Shown here piece after piece: positions 45,990-58,069 of a stretch of DNA of 64,000 nt. Location: NCBI RefSeq assembly GCF_950295315.1, contig NC_080177.1:81963952-82027951 (forward strand). The letters are read 5' to 3'. This DNA is from Erinaceus europaeus (lineage: Eukaryota > Chordata > Mammalia > Eulipotyphla > Erinaceidae). The notes under the pieces are model-generated. The model was not told the DNA's origin. It saw nothing but the letters and a program-made list of their open reading frames with translations, and did not search any database. Within the stretch, counting starts at the first letter, position 1. Every line of letters begins with the position of its first letter. The position numbers were made by a program, and so were the translations under genes.

Positions 45990-46810
45990 CAGATGTGTCC
46001 TGTGAATCAGGAGTCAGTGCTGGAAAGAGATAAATCCTCTGCAGAGTTTTTAACCAGCAGGTTGTTTAAATTTCAAAGTCTTTCTGATTTAGAAATATTG
46101 CTGTGAGATTTACTAATTGAACATTAATATATCATAGGCCTATAAACTTTAAGAATTGTCTTGCTGACTTCTGTCGTAAGCTAGTATTATTAGTGCAGAG
46201 TCAGGTTCTTAGATATGCCTGATTTCACTATTCCTGTGCTTTTTTTTTTTTCCATTCAAGTAGAGCATGACACCACAGCACTAACGAGTTTGTCCTGATG
46301 CCAGGGTACTGATCCCTGCTACCTCTTCCACATTATCTTTGATATCTATGTCTACAGATATCATAATAGGAGTTTTAATCAGTAATCATCTGTGCAATCA
46401 CAATTGTCTGTCAAAAGGAGATGGGCATGGAGCCAAAAATGATGTCACATGTTCAGAAGCAGTTTAGAGTTTTCTGTCTATCTAAGCTTTTATACCTTGC
46501 TGATAGCATCAGCATGTGTACCTGTGACATAGCCAAGGTAACAATTATATCACTGAAGATAACAGTCTAACTTCAAAAAAACATTTTTTGTTACAATGCA
46601 CTAGGTGGCTGGAAATTATTGTTAGGATATTTGAGCTTTAATACCTGAAAAATTCCACAAGAACTTTATACCAGTAATGATAATAGAGTGATGAATTCTT
46701 GACTTTAAATATTAGTAAATGCCATTTTATTATCTATTACTGTAGATATTCAATAATTCAACTCCTTTCATGCATATATACTAAATCATCACATGCATTT
46801 TTAAATCAAA
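45990..46810. other. Unrecognised sequence
   Basis: 46240-46330 begins with poly-T and has a SINE-like 'gccagggtactgatccctgc', too weak to assign. Confidence 0.4.
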
Positions 46811-46811
46811 T

Positions 46812-46926
46812 TAATTAGTTCACCACTCATGAAGCTTTCCCCTGGCAGGTGGGGACAAGGAGCTGGAACCCAGGTCCTTGCTCACTGTAACATGTGCACT
46901 CAACCAAGTGCACCACCACCCAGCCC
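46812..46926 (-). mobile_element. Family B SINE, tRNA-like half only
   Basis: 'gttcaccactcatgaagctt', 'ggtggggacaaggagctg' and 'gcaccaccacccagcccc'. The tail half is missing. Confidence 0.85.
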
Positions 46927-47184
46927 CATAAATCTTAAAATTTTATTAATTGTCTTTATTTAGTAAAGATAGAAATTTATACATAATTACAAAGGGTCCT
47001 ATATAGATTATAAAGAAAATCACCAACACTATGGTGGGGAAAAAAAGTTAACTAAAATTTTTTTAAATGTTTAAGAACCCAAATATATAGAACTGATAAC
47101 ATCAGTAATTCAAGATCATGGCAGGTATTTAAAAATCCTAAAAATCACTGAGGCCAACGCATTGTCTTACTTGGATAGATAGCA

Positions 47185-47312
47185 TTGTTTTGCCCTGTGC
47201 ACAACCCAGGCGGCAGCCCAGCCCCTACCACACTGAAAGAAGCTTTGGTGCTGTGGTCTCTGTCACTCTTTCTCTCTCTGCCTCTCTGTCTTTATCAAAA
47301 AATAAATAAATT
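47185..47312 (+). mobile_element. Family D SINE fragment
   Basis: 'cacactgaaagaagctttgg', 'tgctgtggtctctgtcactc', CT-rich end and tail 'aaaaataaataaatt'. Confidence 0.6.
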
Positions 47313-47579
47313 AACAAACAATTCTTTTCCAGCTGGTCAAACTTCCCTGCTTTCATTCAGCAGATCTGTTGACTCAGTTTTACAGTTGGGGTGGAGGTTG
47401 AATGGCTCAAACTTTCATTAATTGTTTTTTGTTGTTGTTGGTTTGTTTGTTTGTTTACTAAAATTGATTTACTCAGTAAGAAAGAAAATGAGAACACCAC
47501 ATCTGTGGTGCCAGGAGGGATCAAGCCTAGGGTCTCACACAAGCAAGTCCTTCATTCTTCTCTGGCTGCCAAACTTCCC

Positions 47580-47695
47580 TTTCTTCCTTCCTTTCTTTCT
47601 TTTCCTTCCTTTTTTCTTTTTTTCTTTCTACTCCTCCTCCTTCTTCTTCCCCTTCTCCTCCACCTTCTTTTTCTTCTTCATTTTTTTTTTTTTTT
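47580..47695 (+). repeat. Pyrimidine-rich tract
   Basis: About 115 bases of C and T almost without purines. The Phe/Leu-rich frames over it are by-products. Confidence 0.85.
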
Positions 47696-47815
47696 TTCCC
47701 TTCCAGAGCACTGCTCAGCTTTGGCTTATAAAGGTGCAGGAGATTGAACCTGACATCTCAGAGTCTCAGGCATGAGAATCTCTTTGCATAACCATTATGC
47801 TATCTCCCTGCCATC
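47696..47815 (-). mobile_element. Family C SINE
   Basis: 'ccagagcactgctcagcttt', 'gagattgaacctgacatctc' (B box reversed) and 'cataaccattatgctatctc' (A box reversed) are all clear. Confidence 0.85.
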
Positions 47816-48860
47816 AATCTTTCCTTCTTAAGGATCAGAACCCTTGGAAATCCTGTCTGTATTACTTTCATAATAGTTATCAATGATGACAATATAAACA
47901 TGAGATTTTATAGATGCCCTACTTCCTGATCCTACTTTTCCTTGCCCTGACTGATTGAAAGCACCATTTCTCCTCTGCAGAAAAGACTAAAGCAAACCAA
48001 CTTCTAAACTCCTATTAACAAGAGTGTGTGGGGTCTGGTAGGTACATTTCTCCATGTACTAAAATCTCTAAGCCAGATCCCATGGTCATAGGGTTGCAGG
48101 TGGAAACACAAGAGAGAGAAGGGAACTAGTTTCATGTCTACTGCTTTGTTCTCAAATTTATGTTCTTGAGTGTGTGTCTGTGTGTATGTGTGTGTGTGGG
48201 GGGGATGTTTTATATTCTTCACTGGTTGGCAGCACACGCCACACAGAACTATGGAGCACCTCAACTGACAAGCTGTTCTCTCTGAGCTATTGCCATTTCA
48301 TGTCCTCAAATAGCCATTCCAGTTTATTTTATGCTCAATGCCCCCCGGCTGATAAAGAACTTTTAAAATCAGCGAATTCTCTCAACATCTGTCAATTGTC
48401 TTTGCTTCTTTCACTGTAAAATGAGACCATTTTAGGAAGCAGTAGTTTGTGAAATAGCATGATGTTGTCTAAGGCCATCAGAAATCCTGTAGGAGATGCA
48501 TGATGACTAGAAAATAAATTCAAATCCAGAACACATCTATGTATAAGTGAGAGTGAAAGCCAGCTCAAGGGAGTTTTTCTGAGTGCTCTGATGTCTTCAG
48601 GTGGCTAACAGTTTCACTGCCATCAAAATAATATCCATACTGAGACTCAGGACTGAGAGACATGCTGAACAGGTAAGTACTTAGCTGGGACACCAAGTAC
48701 CAGTCTTGTGGAGGTGGATATTCTGGTATTTGAGTTCAGGAATAATTTGTCTTTTGGGCAGTCATATGATCACCCTTTTGAGAAGGTACTGAGCAGGCTA
48801 ATTTCTTGCTTTATTGTTTTGGTAATCTTGGATGTTAATATTTATAGGATATAAACTTTT
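47816..48860. other. Unrecognised sequence with (TG)n
   Basis: A (TG)n tract is at 48169-48202. No gene or other repeat recognised. Confidence 0.4.
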
Positions 48861-48867
48861 TTGCTTT

Positions 48868-48948
48868 TTTCTTTTTTAGATGGAGACAGAGAAGGAAGAG
48901 GGGGAGGAGAGAAGGAGAGAGGGAGACTACAGCACCAAAGCTTCATAA
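48868..48948 (-). mobile_element. Truncated SINE, tail half
   Basis: 'agatggagacagagaaggaa' through 'agcaccaaagcttc' resembles the reversed end of a family B or D SINE. The tRNA-like half is absent. Confidence 0.5.
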
Positions 48949-49198
48949 TTAGGTTCAGGGGCTGGATGGTGGTGCACCTGGCTGAGCGTACATTATAATG
49001 TGCAAGGACCAGGGTTCAAGCCCCTGGTCCCCACCTGCACGGGGAAAGCTTTGGGAATGGTAAACTGAGGGGTGGGCTTCAGGTGCCTCTTTGTATATCT
49101 CCTCCTCTATCTTCCCCATCCTTCTCAAATTCTGGCTGTCTTTATCCAGTAAATGAATAAAGATAATATAAAGAATTTAAAAAATAATAATAATTGAG
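48943..49198 (+). mobile_element. Family B SINE
   Basis: Body about 48956-49185 with B box 'gggttcaagcccctgg' and tail 'aatgaataaagataatat'. Flanks 'aattaggttca' and 'aattgaggtca' look like a decayed TSD. Confidence 0.88.
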
Positions 49199-49259
49199 GT
49201 CAAACCTGACTATCCACATGGCATGCAGCACACTACCTAAGTGAATTATTTTGCTGGCT

Positions 49260-50000
49260 CTTAGCTTCTTTTTTTTTTTTAATTTTTTTTTTTTTTAAGA
49301 AAGGATTAATTAACAAAACCATAGGGTAGGAGGGGTACAACTCCACACAATTCCCACCGCCCAATCTCCATATCTCACCCCCTCCCCCGATAGCTTTCCC
49401 ATTCTCTATCCCTCTGGGAGCATGGACCCAGGGTCATTGTGGGTTGCAGAAGGTAGAAGGTCTGGCTTCTGTAATTGCTTCCCCGCTGAACATGGGTGTT
49501 GACTGGTCGGTCCATAATCCCAGTCTGCCTCTCTCTTTCCCTAGTAGGGTGGGTCTCTGGGGAAGCTGAGCTCCAGGACATATTGGTGGGGTCTTCAATC
49601 CAGGGAAGTCTGGCCGGCATCCTGATGACACCTGGAACCTGGTGACTGAAAAGAGAGTTAACATACAAAGCCAAAAAAATTATTGAGCAATCATGGACCC
49701 AAAGCTTGGAAAAGTGGAGAGGAAGTATTAGGGAGGTACTCACTGCAAACTCTAGTGTACTTCTGCTTTCTTACTTTAGTGCCATACTCCAAACTCAGTC
49801 AATTTCTGCTTTGCGTTTCTACTTCGTCTTCTTTATTTTTTTACATGCATAACATTCCCCAGATTCCCATTTAACAAAACAACCCCCACTATTTCATTCA
49901 TCATTTTTCATGGACCTGTATTCTCCCCACCCACCCACCCACCCACCCTAGAGTCTTTTCCTTTGGTGTAATACTCCAATTCCATTTCTTAGCTTCTTTT
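49260..50000 (-). mobile_element. L1 with compound 3' UTR and 13-bp TSD
   Basis: TSD cttagcttctttt at 49260-49272 and 49988-50000. The right copy sits on TTTT/AA, the L1 endonuclease motif. Read on minus, the insert begins with a short-type L1 3' UTR ('gagaatacaggtcc', resembling 4880-4930) down to an 'aataaag' near 49832. It then restarts with sequence like the beginning of the long 3' UTR and jumps to that UTR's distal 500 bp. A (CCAC)n run lies at 49926-49948. Confidence 0.85.
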
Positions 50001-50004
50001 AAAG

Positions 50005-50130
50005 ATAGAGCCAAGCAGAGAGACCTTGAAAGAGACTGTTACAACAAATAGTCCTTTCATACAATGGAGACCGGACTCGAACTTGGGTTATGCACGTGAC
50101 AAAGCATAGTCACGTACATAACCCAGTCAG
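50005..50130 (-). mobile_element. Probable SINE, tRNA-like half
   Basis: 'agaccggactcgaacttggg' is a reversed B box, followed by a region like a reversed A box. The family is unassigned. Confidence 0.45.
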
Positions 50131-50245
50131 TATAAAGATATTACTAATAGTTCTGCAATCAATTTTCATGTCTGAGGCTCCATGGTCCTAGATTCAATCC
50201 CCAGTCCCACTGTAAACCAGAACTAAACAGTGCTCTGGTGAAAGA
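50131..50245 (+). mobile_element. Family C SINE
   Basis: 'tgtctgaggctccatggtcc', 'tagattcaatccccagtccc', 'accagaactaaacagtgctc' and a GAAA-rich tail. Confidence 0.8.
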
Positions 50246-50350
50246 AAGAAAAAAAGAAAGATAAAGAGGAAAAGAGAAAGGAAGGGAGGGAGGGAGAGAG
50301 GAAGGAAGGAAGGAAGGAAGGAAGGAAAGAAGGAAGGAAGGAAGGAAATA
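50246..50350 (+). repeat. (GGAA)n/(GAAA)n microsatellite
   Basis: An expanded tail of the family C SINE; ggaa units are regular at 50303-50345. Confidence 0.9.
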
Positions 50351-50584
50351 TATAGAGAGAGATAATTCTCAACTTGGGTCTTTTGTAAGTGTTCCAGCTA
50401 CACATATTTCCCACAGACCTCCTTCTCATTAGTTCTGCAGATCTGATTATCTTCATTAAACATCATAAATAATAACTTTACTTATTAGTTACTCAGTTAT
50501 TAGTCTACTTTGTTACTGCTATTGTCATTGCTGTTCCTATTGGTCAACCTTAACCCCAACCCTCATCCTAACCATTTCTCTGCT

Positions 50585-51387
<803 letters not shown>

Positions 51388-51480
51388 CTACTGGGACCCT
51401 AGGATATGATAGGAGGCACCCCACACACATACTAAATCCAATAAACACTTTGTTAAAGAGAAAAAAAAAAGAAAAAAAGA
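51388..51480 (+). other. PSMB6 retrocopy 3' UTR, poly-A signal and A-tail
   Basis: A short 3' UTR with AATAAA at 51440-51445, 15 bases before the A-tail, which has single g interruptions. Confidence 0.93.
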
Positions 51481-51492
51481 AAGGTACATTTC
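51477..51492. repeat. Right TSD of PSMB6 retrocopy
   Basis: Exact copy of 50638-50653. Confidence 0.95.
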
Positions 51493-51494
51493 TC

Positions 51495-51970
51495 TGCTTT
51501 TAAGCACACAAGACTTACTGCAGGGTATTCTGTCCACCTCATAAGATGATAGTAATATTCTCCTGACCTGTGCAAGCATGTCCCACTGACTGTTCCATAG
51601 TCCCTGACCCAATATTGCTACCATTTATCAGCAAGTCAGGGAATTCTATCCGAGACCACAGAATTGAAGTAAAGAAGAGAAAGGAACATGCAGAATTAAG
51701 GGACATAATTTTTAAAAGAAACAAAAGCTAAGTGAAAGTAGCAGTGCTCATGTAGAAGCTGTCAGACTCGTGTTTTTGACCCTGGGGTAAGAGGGTTCTG
51801 TACTGTGGCAGATGACCAGAATGGAGGTGCCTTCAGACAGGTAAGCAGACCATTGTCCCGGCATCTTGGAGATTGTTATTTACCCAAATAACCATCATGC
51901 AGTGGAGGAAAGTAGCAGCATTTTCAGACAGTTGTGAATTTCGATGATGAAAATCTGGGTTACATTTCTA
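51495..51970. other. Unrecognised sequence
   Basis: Some of it may continue the L1 remnant interrupted at 50653, but I cannot align it by eye. Confidence 0.4.
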
Positions 51971-51973
51971 GTT

Positions 51974-52324
51974 TCTGAAAGTCATTTATTTTTTTTTTTA
52001 ATTTTTAAAATATTTTATGATTTTTTAACATTTATTTATTTCCTTTTTGTTGCCCTTGTTGTTTTTATTGTGGTAGTTAATATCATTGTTGTTATTGATG
52101 CCGTCATTGTTGGACAGGACAGAGAGAAACGGAGAGAGGAGGGGAAGACAGAGAGGGGGGAGAGAAAGACAGACACCTGCAGACCCGCTTCACCGCCTGG
52201 GAAGCGACTCCCCTGCAGGTGGGGAGCCGGGGGTTCGAACCGGGATCCTTATGCTGGTCCTTGCGCTTTGCTCCACCTGCGCTTAACCCGCTGCGCCACC
52301 ACCGACTCCCTCTGAGGGTTATTT
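51974..52324 (-). mobile_element. Family A SINE
   Basis: Body about 51988-52310, complete, with reversed B box 'gggttcgaaccggg'. Flanks tctgaaagtcattt and tctgagggttattt look like a TSD with three changes. Confidence 0.92.
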
Positions 52325-53130
52325 CTATAATGGTAGAATGATGGCCTCTACAAGCCATTCCTCTGTAAACTAATGAGAACTGGAGTCTTTTCTTTTTTTA
52401 TTTACTTGCCCTTCTTCCTCATTCATCTTTTTTTTTTTTTTTTTTTTGTATTACCATTCCAGGCAATATTTGAATATCTGAAGAGAAAGCACTCCAGGGC
52501 CAAAATGGCCTCTGCTGCCTTAGTATTCCCCTCTGCTCTCAGGGGCCAACCTAGGATGTGTGTATCACAAGGTAGGGGCCTTACCTCCTGGTAAGGTTAA
52601 GCAAAACCTCCAGACCAGGAGAAACTTTAAAAATCAACCTTTTCAGGACTTCCAAAGACCTGCAACAACTTAATGTGTGTCTATCTAAGAAAAACACCGA
52701 ATGGATCTCCGAAACAGTAACGAGCTATAGGAGCTAGTAAAACCATTCCGAGCTATAGGAGCTAGTAAAACCATTCCCAGTCAGGGAGCAACAACAATGT
52801 ATCACTAATAGACATCTTCTACAAGGGAGTCTTTAGACCATCATGAAAAGGAAACTAGATATTGACTGGAATCCGCACAAGAAAATACAAGTGGGTCAGT
52901 CAAGAGAGATAACTACATAAGTAAATGAGAGTACAAATCTATAGTTACATCACTGCCCCCTACAAGCTTATTTTTAAATATAGTTGTGTAATATTTCTAA
53001 ACCTTTGTTGGCATACCTATGGTCCATAAAGATAGTACTGGTGTGAAGATGATATACAGAGAAGAAAGGGTCAGCTGTCCTGGACAGATGTTTTTATATG
53101 CCATTAAAATTAATTCAAAATTCATCCCAT
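52325..53130. other. Unrecognised sequence with a 28-bp tandem duplication
   Basis: Poly-T at 52428-52448. A perfect 28-bp unit lies at 52721-52748 and 52749-52776, containing 'gagctataggagctagtaaa'. 'ccagggccaaaatggcctct' near 52496 is YY1-like. No frame of note. Confidence 0.45.
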
Positions 53131-53134
53131 ACTT

Positions 53135-53325
53135 TTTAAAAAATATGTTTATTTATTTACTTTGAAAAGAGGCACAGAAAAACTGAAGAGGGAATAGAGA
53201 GGCAGAGGAAAATAGAGACCTCTGCGGCACCATTTTTGTCACCTGGGAAATCTTCCCTGCAGGTGAGGACTGGGGGCTTGAACTTAGATCCATGCACACT
53301 GAATCCTGTGAACCCAGGCTGCCCC
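53135..53325 (-). mobile_element. Diverged family B SINE
   Basis: 'ccctgcaggtgaggactggg' and 'ggcttgaacttagatcc' with the tail side to the left. Confidence 0.78.
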
Positions 53326-53394
53326 CCTTTATGTATACCGCTTTACATTAAGATGTAAATTACAATTGCCAAGGTAGCTTTTGCCAAAATAATT

Positions 53395-53396
<2 letters not shown>

Positions 53397-53434
<38 letters not shown>
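53397..53434 (+). repeat. (TA)n microsatellite
   Basis: About 18 TA units. Confidence 0.93.
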
Positions 53435-53435
<1 letters not shown>

Positions 53436-53544
53436 CGACATCAGTAAAATATAAAAACTAGACAATGCTTCAAATGAGTAAAATTTACTTTAAAAATATA
53501 CCATGGCTTGTCTCACTCAACATGATAGTTTCAAAGTAGTCACG

Positions 53545-53800
53545 GATTAAAAAAAAAAAAAGGAAGTGAAGATAGGACTGTGGTGGTGAATAAAAATGGA
53601 TGAGATATAGCTAGATATAGCTAGACAGACAGAAAGGTATAGCTATCTAGTCCACCCATATGTGTGACCTGGAGAGAACTATTGCAATTCCTGCTGAGGG
53701 GAGATAGGAAAACAGAATTCTGGTGGTGGGGATGGTTGGAAATTAAATTAAAATTATCTTTGAATTTTGTAAATCCATATTGCATCATAAAATACATAAA
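53545..53800 (+). mobile_element. Old L1 3' UTR
   Basis: 'ggaaaacagaattctggtgg' and the AT-rich end match the third 3'-UTR type (8935-9110, 33950-34140). Confidence 0.5.
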
Positions 53801-53817
53801 TACATCCATACCATACG

Positions 53818-54000
53818 TACCAGAAGAACGCTCACCCAGTGGAGTGCACACCTGGCCATGTGTGAAGGCCGAGTTGGAGCTCCCAGTCACCTCATGGCGG
53901 CACCTGCAGAAAGGAATCTTCATAAACCCTGGGGTGCTGTGCTGTCTCTCCCTCTCTCTGGCTCTCACTCTTTATATTAGCAGTGTTCTGAAATCACGTC
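53818..54000 (+). mobile_element. Diverged family B SINE
   Basis: 'gtggagtgcacacctggcca', 'gttggagctcccagtcacct' and 'ggtgctgtgctgtctctccc' follow the family order. Confidence 0.6.
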
Positions 54001-54004
54001 ACCG

Positions 54005-54738
54005 TGGCATTTACTTTACTCGTTTGTACACACATACATTACTTAATTTTACATGTGATAAGCCTTGTTTGGTCTCCTGTTGAGATCTGGAGTATAAGGT
54101 GGAGAATTTGAAGATAGGCTTTCCTCCTGTGGTAGAATCTGTGCTTATCAGCATCGTAACTGGTTTTTATATATGTTATGGATCCCATTTAAAACACATG
54201 CAGGAGCCAGTAGGCAGCTCACCTAGCCAAGCAAACACCTTACCATCCCTGAGTCCTCAGTCCACCCTCCCCAGCCACCACCTGGAAACAACTGCGCTGG
54301 GGAAGCTTCCTCATCACACAGTGGAGCCGGAATGTCTTGTGGACCAGTGCTGCGTTACCTCTTCTTTGTTCGTTCTTTCTTACTCCCTTTCTTTCTTTTT
54401 TCTTTGCTTTTCTTTTCTTTTTTTTTTTTTTTTTTATTTTTTTTTGGTCTTTTTCCCTCTTTCTGGCACTCATCTTGTAGCTAAAACTATAAGTAAATAG
54501 CTAACCCTGATGGCAAAATAAATAAATAAGGATCGTGCATTCATTTCTACTAAAAATGTGAGAGGTTTTTAAAAGACTTGCTTATCATTTCACAATTAAA
54601 CAGTAAAGTAAGATCTTATCCAGTCAAATATCTGGATCTCCCCACAATTTAGAGGAGTGCCTGTAATATACACAACATTTGCCATTTCTCAGATGGACTT
54701 TTATTCATCTGAAGAGTTTAAAGACTTCCTTAACTGAA
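54005..54738. other. Mostly unrecognised; possible SINE start and poly-T
   Basis: 'caggagccagtaggcagctc' near 54202 looks like a family D start. A T-rich tract lies at 54372-54446. Confidence 0.4.
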
Positions 54739-54741
54739 AGG

Positions 54742-55036
54742 TGTTTTTTTTTTTTTTTCCACTGAGATTGTTGCTGGAGCTCATTGTACTATCACTAAAA
54801 ATTCACCACTCACCTCACCACTCTTGGCAGCCATTTTTTTCATTTTTAATTTTCTTTCAACTTTCTTTGACAAGAGAGAGAACAATTGAAATGGGGGGGG
54901 GGGGCACCTACAGACCTGCTTCACCACTTGTTAAGCATCCTCCCCCACCCCTGCCGGTGGACAGCTGGGGGCTCAAACCTGTAACTTTATGCATGGTTAT
55001 ATGTGCACTTAACTGAGTGCACCACCACCTGCCCCC
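54742..55036 (-). mobile_element. Old A-long-like SINE
   Basis: Reversed 3' module ('gttgctggagctcattgtac', 'cagccattttttt'), then 'acctgcttcaccacttgtta' and reversed 5' end 'gcaccaccacctgccccc'. It has a run of 12 G at 54893. Confidence 0.8.
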
Positions 55037-55039
55037 AAC

Positions 55040-55905
55040 CAAAAGGACTTATAAAGTACATTAACTTATTTTAAATTATATAAAGCCTTGCTTATGAAGT
55101 GGCCCATCCAAATGCTTTTGGACTGTAGGTGATGCAAATTTGCTTGGTGTAGTTATTATCTCAGAATCCCCTTCACATGGGAATTTATTTGTGTGATGTT
55201 TGTTTTCACTAAGAAGGAGAAAATGAAAAAGCTATTTCAGAACCTGATTTGATTGCTTTAAAAATAAACAAACAAAAACCGCTTCTTTTTTGTGTGTGCA
55301 GCTTTGAGCTAATTGCTCTTCCTTTCAAATCTCTGAGTTCCCCCCACACACACTTTATCTATTTTTAAGGTATTTTTAGTGGCTTATAAGAAGAAAAAAA
55401 AACATTTTTTCCCAAAGGGAAGGTTTTCTTCTCTATTTTTTCTTGCTGAGACTCTCCGAAGTCTCATTTTAATCTTGGCATGCTGAGGAATTAATAATGC
55501 ATATGACTGATGGCTTTGTAATATTTCTCAACTTTTAAGAGGCTGAGCCTAATGATCTGATCGTAGAAATGCTAAATTTTTATTTCAATTCTTCCTCTGA
55601 GAAAAACTATGTTATCTCCAGAGAGGCACGATATAACCTTGTGTGCTTGTCATCAGTGTCTAATCTATATAATGCAAGGAGAAGAAAGTCCATTTCTGAG
55701 GAAAACATTTTGAGTTAAAAAAATGTTAAGAATAAAAAAAAAATAAAAAGCATGAATTTACATGTTAAGTTTTAATGATCTGAAAGTATACAATAGGTAT
55801 GTTTATATCCTTGATAATTTCTGGCTAACTTTAACATCAAAAGTTATCCTTGAAATACTTACACTTTTTTTTTATTTATTGTGTGCAATTTCCACACACA
55901 AAACT
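55040..55905. other. Unrecognised AT-rich sequence
   Basis: Nothing recognised. Confidence 0.4.
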
Positions 55906-55909
55906 GTTA

Positions 55910-56030
55910 TAATTTGCTGTGCATAAGGCCTAAGGGTGGGACCCAGGCCCCACTGCACTGGGGGAGACTTTGCTTAAGTGCTGTGCAGTTTTCCTTTTTA
56001 GAGTCTGTCTCTATGTGAAATAGTTGGTCT
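55910..56030 (+). mobile_element. Possible family D SINE fragment
   Basis: 'gtgggacccaggccccactg', 'cactgggggagactttgctt' parallels 47200-47250. Confidence 0.45.
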
Positions 56031-56054
56031 AGATGGATGACTGACTAAGTTCTA

Positions 56055-56165
56055 ACTGATACTGAGTGAGCACTGACTATGCACCCAGCAGTATTTTAGG
56101 TGCCTGGCACATGTCACTTTACTTAATACTTATAACAGCTTATTAAATGGATCATTTTTTACTGC
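56055..56165 (+). mobile_element. MIR fragment
   Basis: 'gagtgagcactgactatgca', 'ttaggtgcctggcacatgtc', 'actttacttaatacttataa' follow the MIR core. Confidence 0.65.
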
Positions 56166-56169
56166 CTCC

Positions 56170-56525
56170 TATAGCAATGTAAAAATTAATAGCATAATGC
56201 AATCAGTGTGTACAGACTTTCTGTTATAAGATGAATAAATTCTGGAGACCTAGTGTAGAGCCTGATGACTGTAATAAACAGAGCTGTGTTATGTCCATGA
56301 CGGTTACTAGGAGACCAGACCTTATATATTCTCACCATACACAAACCAGATGCAAACTATGTGAAGCGACTATTTTGCACTTTGTTGTAGAAATCGTTTT
56401 GCAATATATGCAAATAATTTATTTTTTGGCCTCCAGGCTTCAATATATGCAAATCATCTTGATATATATACTTTAAACTAACTAGTGGTATATGCCAATT
56501 ATTTTTTACTGTCTTAATTTTTTAA
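56170..56525. other. Unrecognised sequence
   Basis: The plus frame 56231-56476 has no recognisable domain. A short direct repeat, 'caatatatgcaaat', occurs at 56402 and 56441. Confidence 0.4.
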
Positions 56526-56529
56526 ATAT

Positions 56530-56715
56530 TTTGGGGCCAGCACAATAGCTCACATAGTGCACCATTTTGCTATGTTTCCTAGGTTTAAGCTCTGCTCCCA
56601 ACACGTTGGAAGACATTTCTGTGCTTTGCTAATTCTCTCTCTCTCTCTCTCTCTTCCTCCCTCCCTCCCTTCTCTTTCTCTTTATGCCTCAATCTTAAAA
56701 AAATAAATAGATACA
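56530..56715 (+). mobile_element. Family D SINE
   Basis: 'ggggccagcacaatagctca', 'catagtgcaccattttgcta', 'ctaggtttaagctctgctcc', a (CT)n run and an A-tail. Confidence 0.8.
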
Positions 56716-56744
56716 TAACTAAAATTAAAATTAAACAGTGTGAA

Positions 56745-56860
56745 GGGGTAGGGAGAATTCACAGCCATAAAGCACTGGACTTGCATGTGAGAGGTCCCAG
56801 GTTTAATCTCTAATACCGCCACAAACCATAGGTGAGCAGTGCTGTAGCTAAAAAAGGAAA
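56745..56860 (+). mobile_element. Family C SINE
   Basis: 'cataaagcactggacttgca', 'cccaggtttaatctctaata', 'cgccacaaaccataggtgag', then an A-rich end. Confidence 0.75.
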
Positions 56861-56869
56861 AGGAGGGGG

Positions 56870-57215
56870 GGGGGAGTAGGTGCGAGCAGTAGCACACTGG
56901 GTTAAGCGCACATAGTGGGAAGCGCAATGTCCTGAGCAATGATCTGGGTTCAAATCCCCGGCTCCCCACCTGCAGGGGGGTTGCCTCAAGGATGGTGAAG
57001 CAGGTCTGCAGGTGTCTGTCTTTCTCTCTCCATTTCTGTCTTCTCCTCCTCTCTTGATTTCTCTCCGTCCTATCCAACAACAACAGCAATAACAACAACA
57101 CAATAACAACAACAACAACAAAATGGAAAAAATGGACTCCAGGAGCAGTGAATTCCTAATGCAGGCACTGAACCCCAGCAATAACACTGGAGGCAAAACA
57201 AACAAACAAAAAATA
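56870..57215 (+). mobile_element. A-long SINE
   Basis: Starts in a run of G at 56865. B box 'gggttcaaatccccgg'. 3' module 'ggactccaggagcagtgaat' to 'aataacactggaggc', then a CAAA-rich tail. Confidence 0.9.
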
Positions 57216-57219
57216 AATT

Positions 57220-57635
57220 GAATCAAAACAATTTGATGAGTCTTAAACCTAGGTAGTTTTTTTTTAATGTATACAGACTATTCCAACTAGAACATGCCAG
57301 CTTTAGTTTTTAGGCAGGGTAAATTTTATTCCATCTCCTGTAAGGGAGACTACCCCAAATGCTGGTTCTCAGTCAAATCTTAGACATCCTCTAAGTTACT
57401 CCATGTTACTCATGGAGAAACTTGTGCTCAGAGACAGTATGCAGCCTGGCCTGAGCAATGAAAGCAGCCAGCAGGTGAGTTGGCATGGTCTCAACATCCT
57501 CTTTTGCCAGCTTGCATCCTGGTCACTGCACTATTTAAACAAACTTCCTTACCCAAGTCAGATCTGAAATAATAACCGTAGGTAAAACCAGTCCAATTTT
57601 TGAAACATGCTGAACATTTTTGTTTCAGTTATGAA
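57220..57635. other. Unrecognised sequence
   Basis: Nothing recognised. Confidence 0.4.
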
Positions 57636-57689
57636 ACTTCAGGGAATGAACCTAGGGCTTCACCCATGCCACTGCCAAATGGCCTCCCT

Positions 57690-57907
57690 GGTCCACGTTT
57701 TCGTTCATTCTTTCTTTGACAGAGAGCGGGAGAAAAAGAATAAACAGACATAGCAAGCGGAGAGACATGAACACACTTCTCAGCCATCCATGGAGTTCTC
57801 CTGGTGCTACCCATGTTACTCCCATATGGGGCTGGAATTAAACACACAGACAGGGTCTCTCACACAGCAAGACTTGTGCTCTACCATGTGAGTCATCCTC
57901 TGGTCCC
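57690..57907 (-). mobile_element. Probable SINE, separate tRNA-derived type
   Basis: 'tttctttgacagagagcggg', 'ggggctggaattaaacacac' (decayed B box) and 'gtgctctaccatgtgagtca' (reversed A box region). Confidence 0.5.
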
Positions 57908-58011
57908 CGGTCTAACATGTGACTGATTGGCAGGCAAAATTGTCTGGGGGACATTATTATAACACTGAGTTAATATATGGTTAATAAAATAGGTATTTGT
58001 ATCTATCTTTT

Positions 58012-58063
58012 CACACACACACACACAGACACACACACACACAGACACAGACACACACACACA
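58012..58063 (+). repeat. (CA)n microsatellite
   Basis: CA units with a few 'aga' interruptions. Confidence 0.93.
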
Positions 58064-58069
58064 ATCTGT

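Noticed and set aside
49375..49743. Minus-strand frame of 122 codons, with similar frames at 23550-23987, 36801-37040, 41287-41562 and 1590-1940
   Set aside because: The same peptide pattern recurs because all lie in copies of the L1 3' UTR. The frames differ in ends and breaks, so they are not a protein family.
50283..50350. Regular repeat units suggesting an array such as CRISPR
   Set aside because: A simple GGAA microsatellite growing from a SINE tail; there are no spacers.
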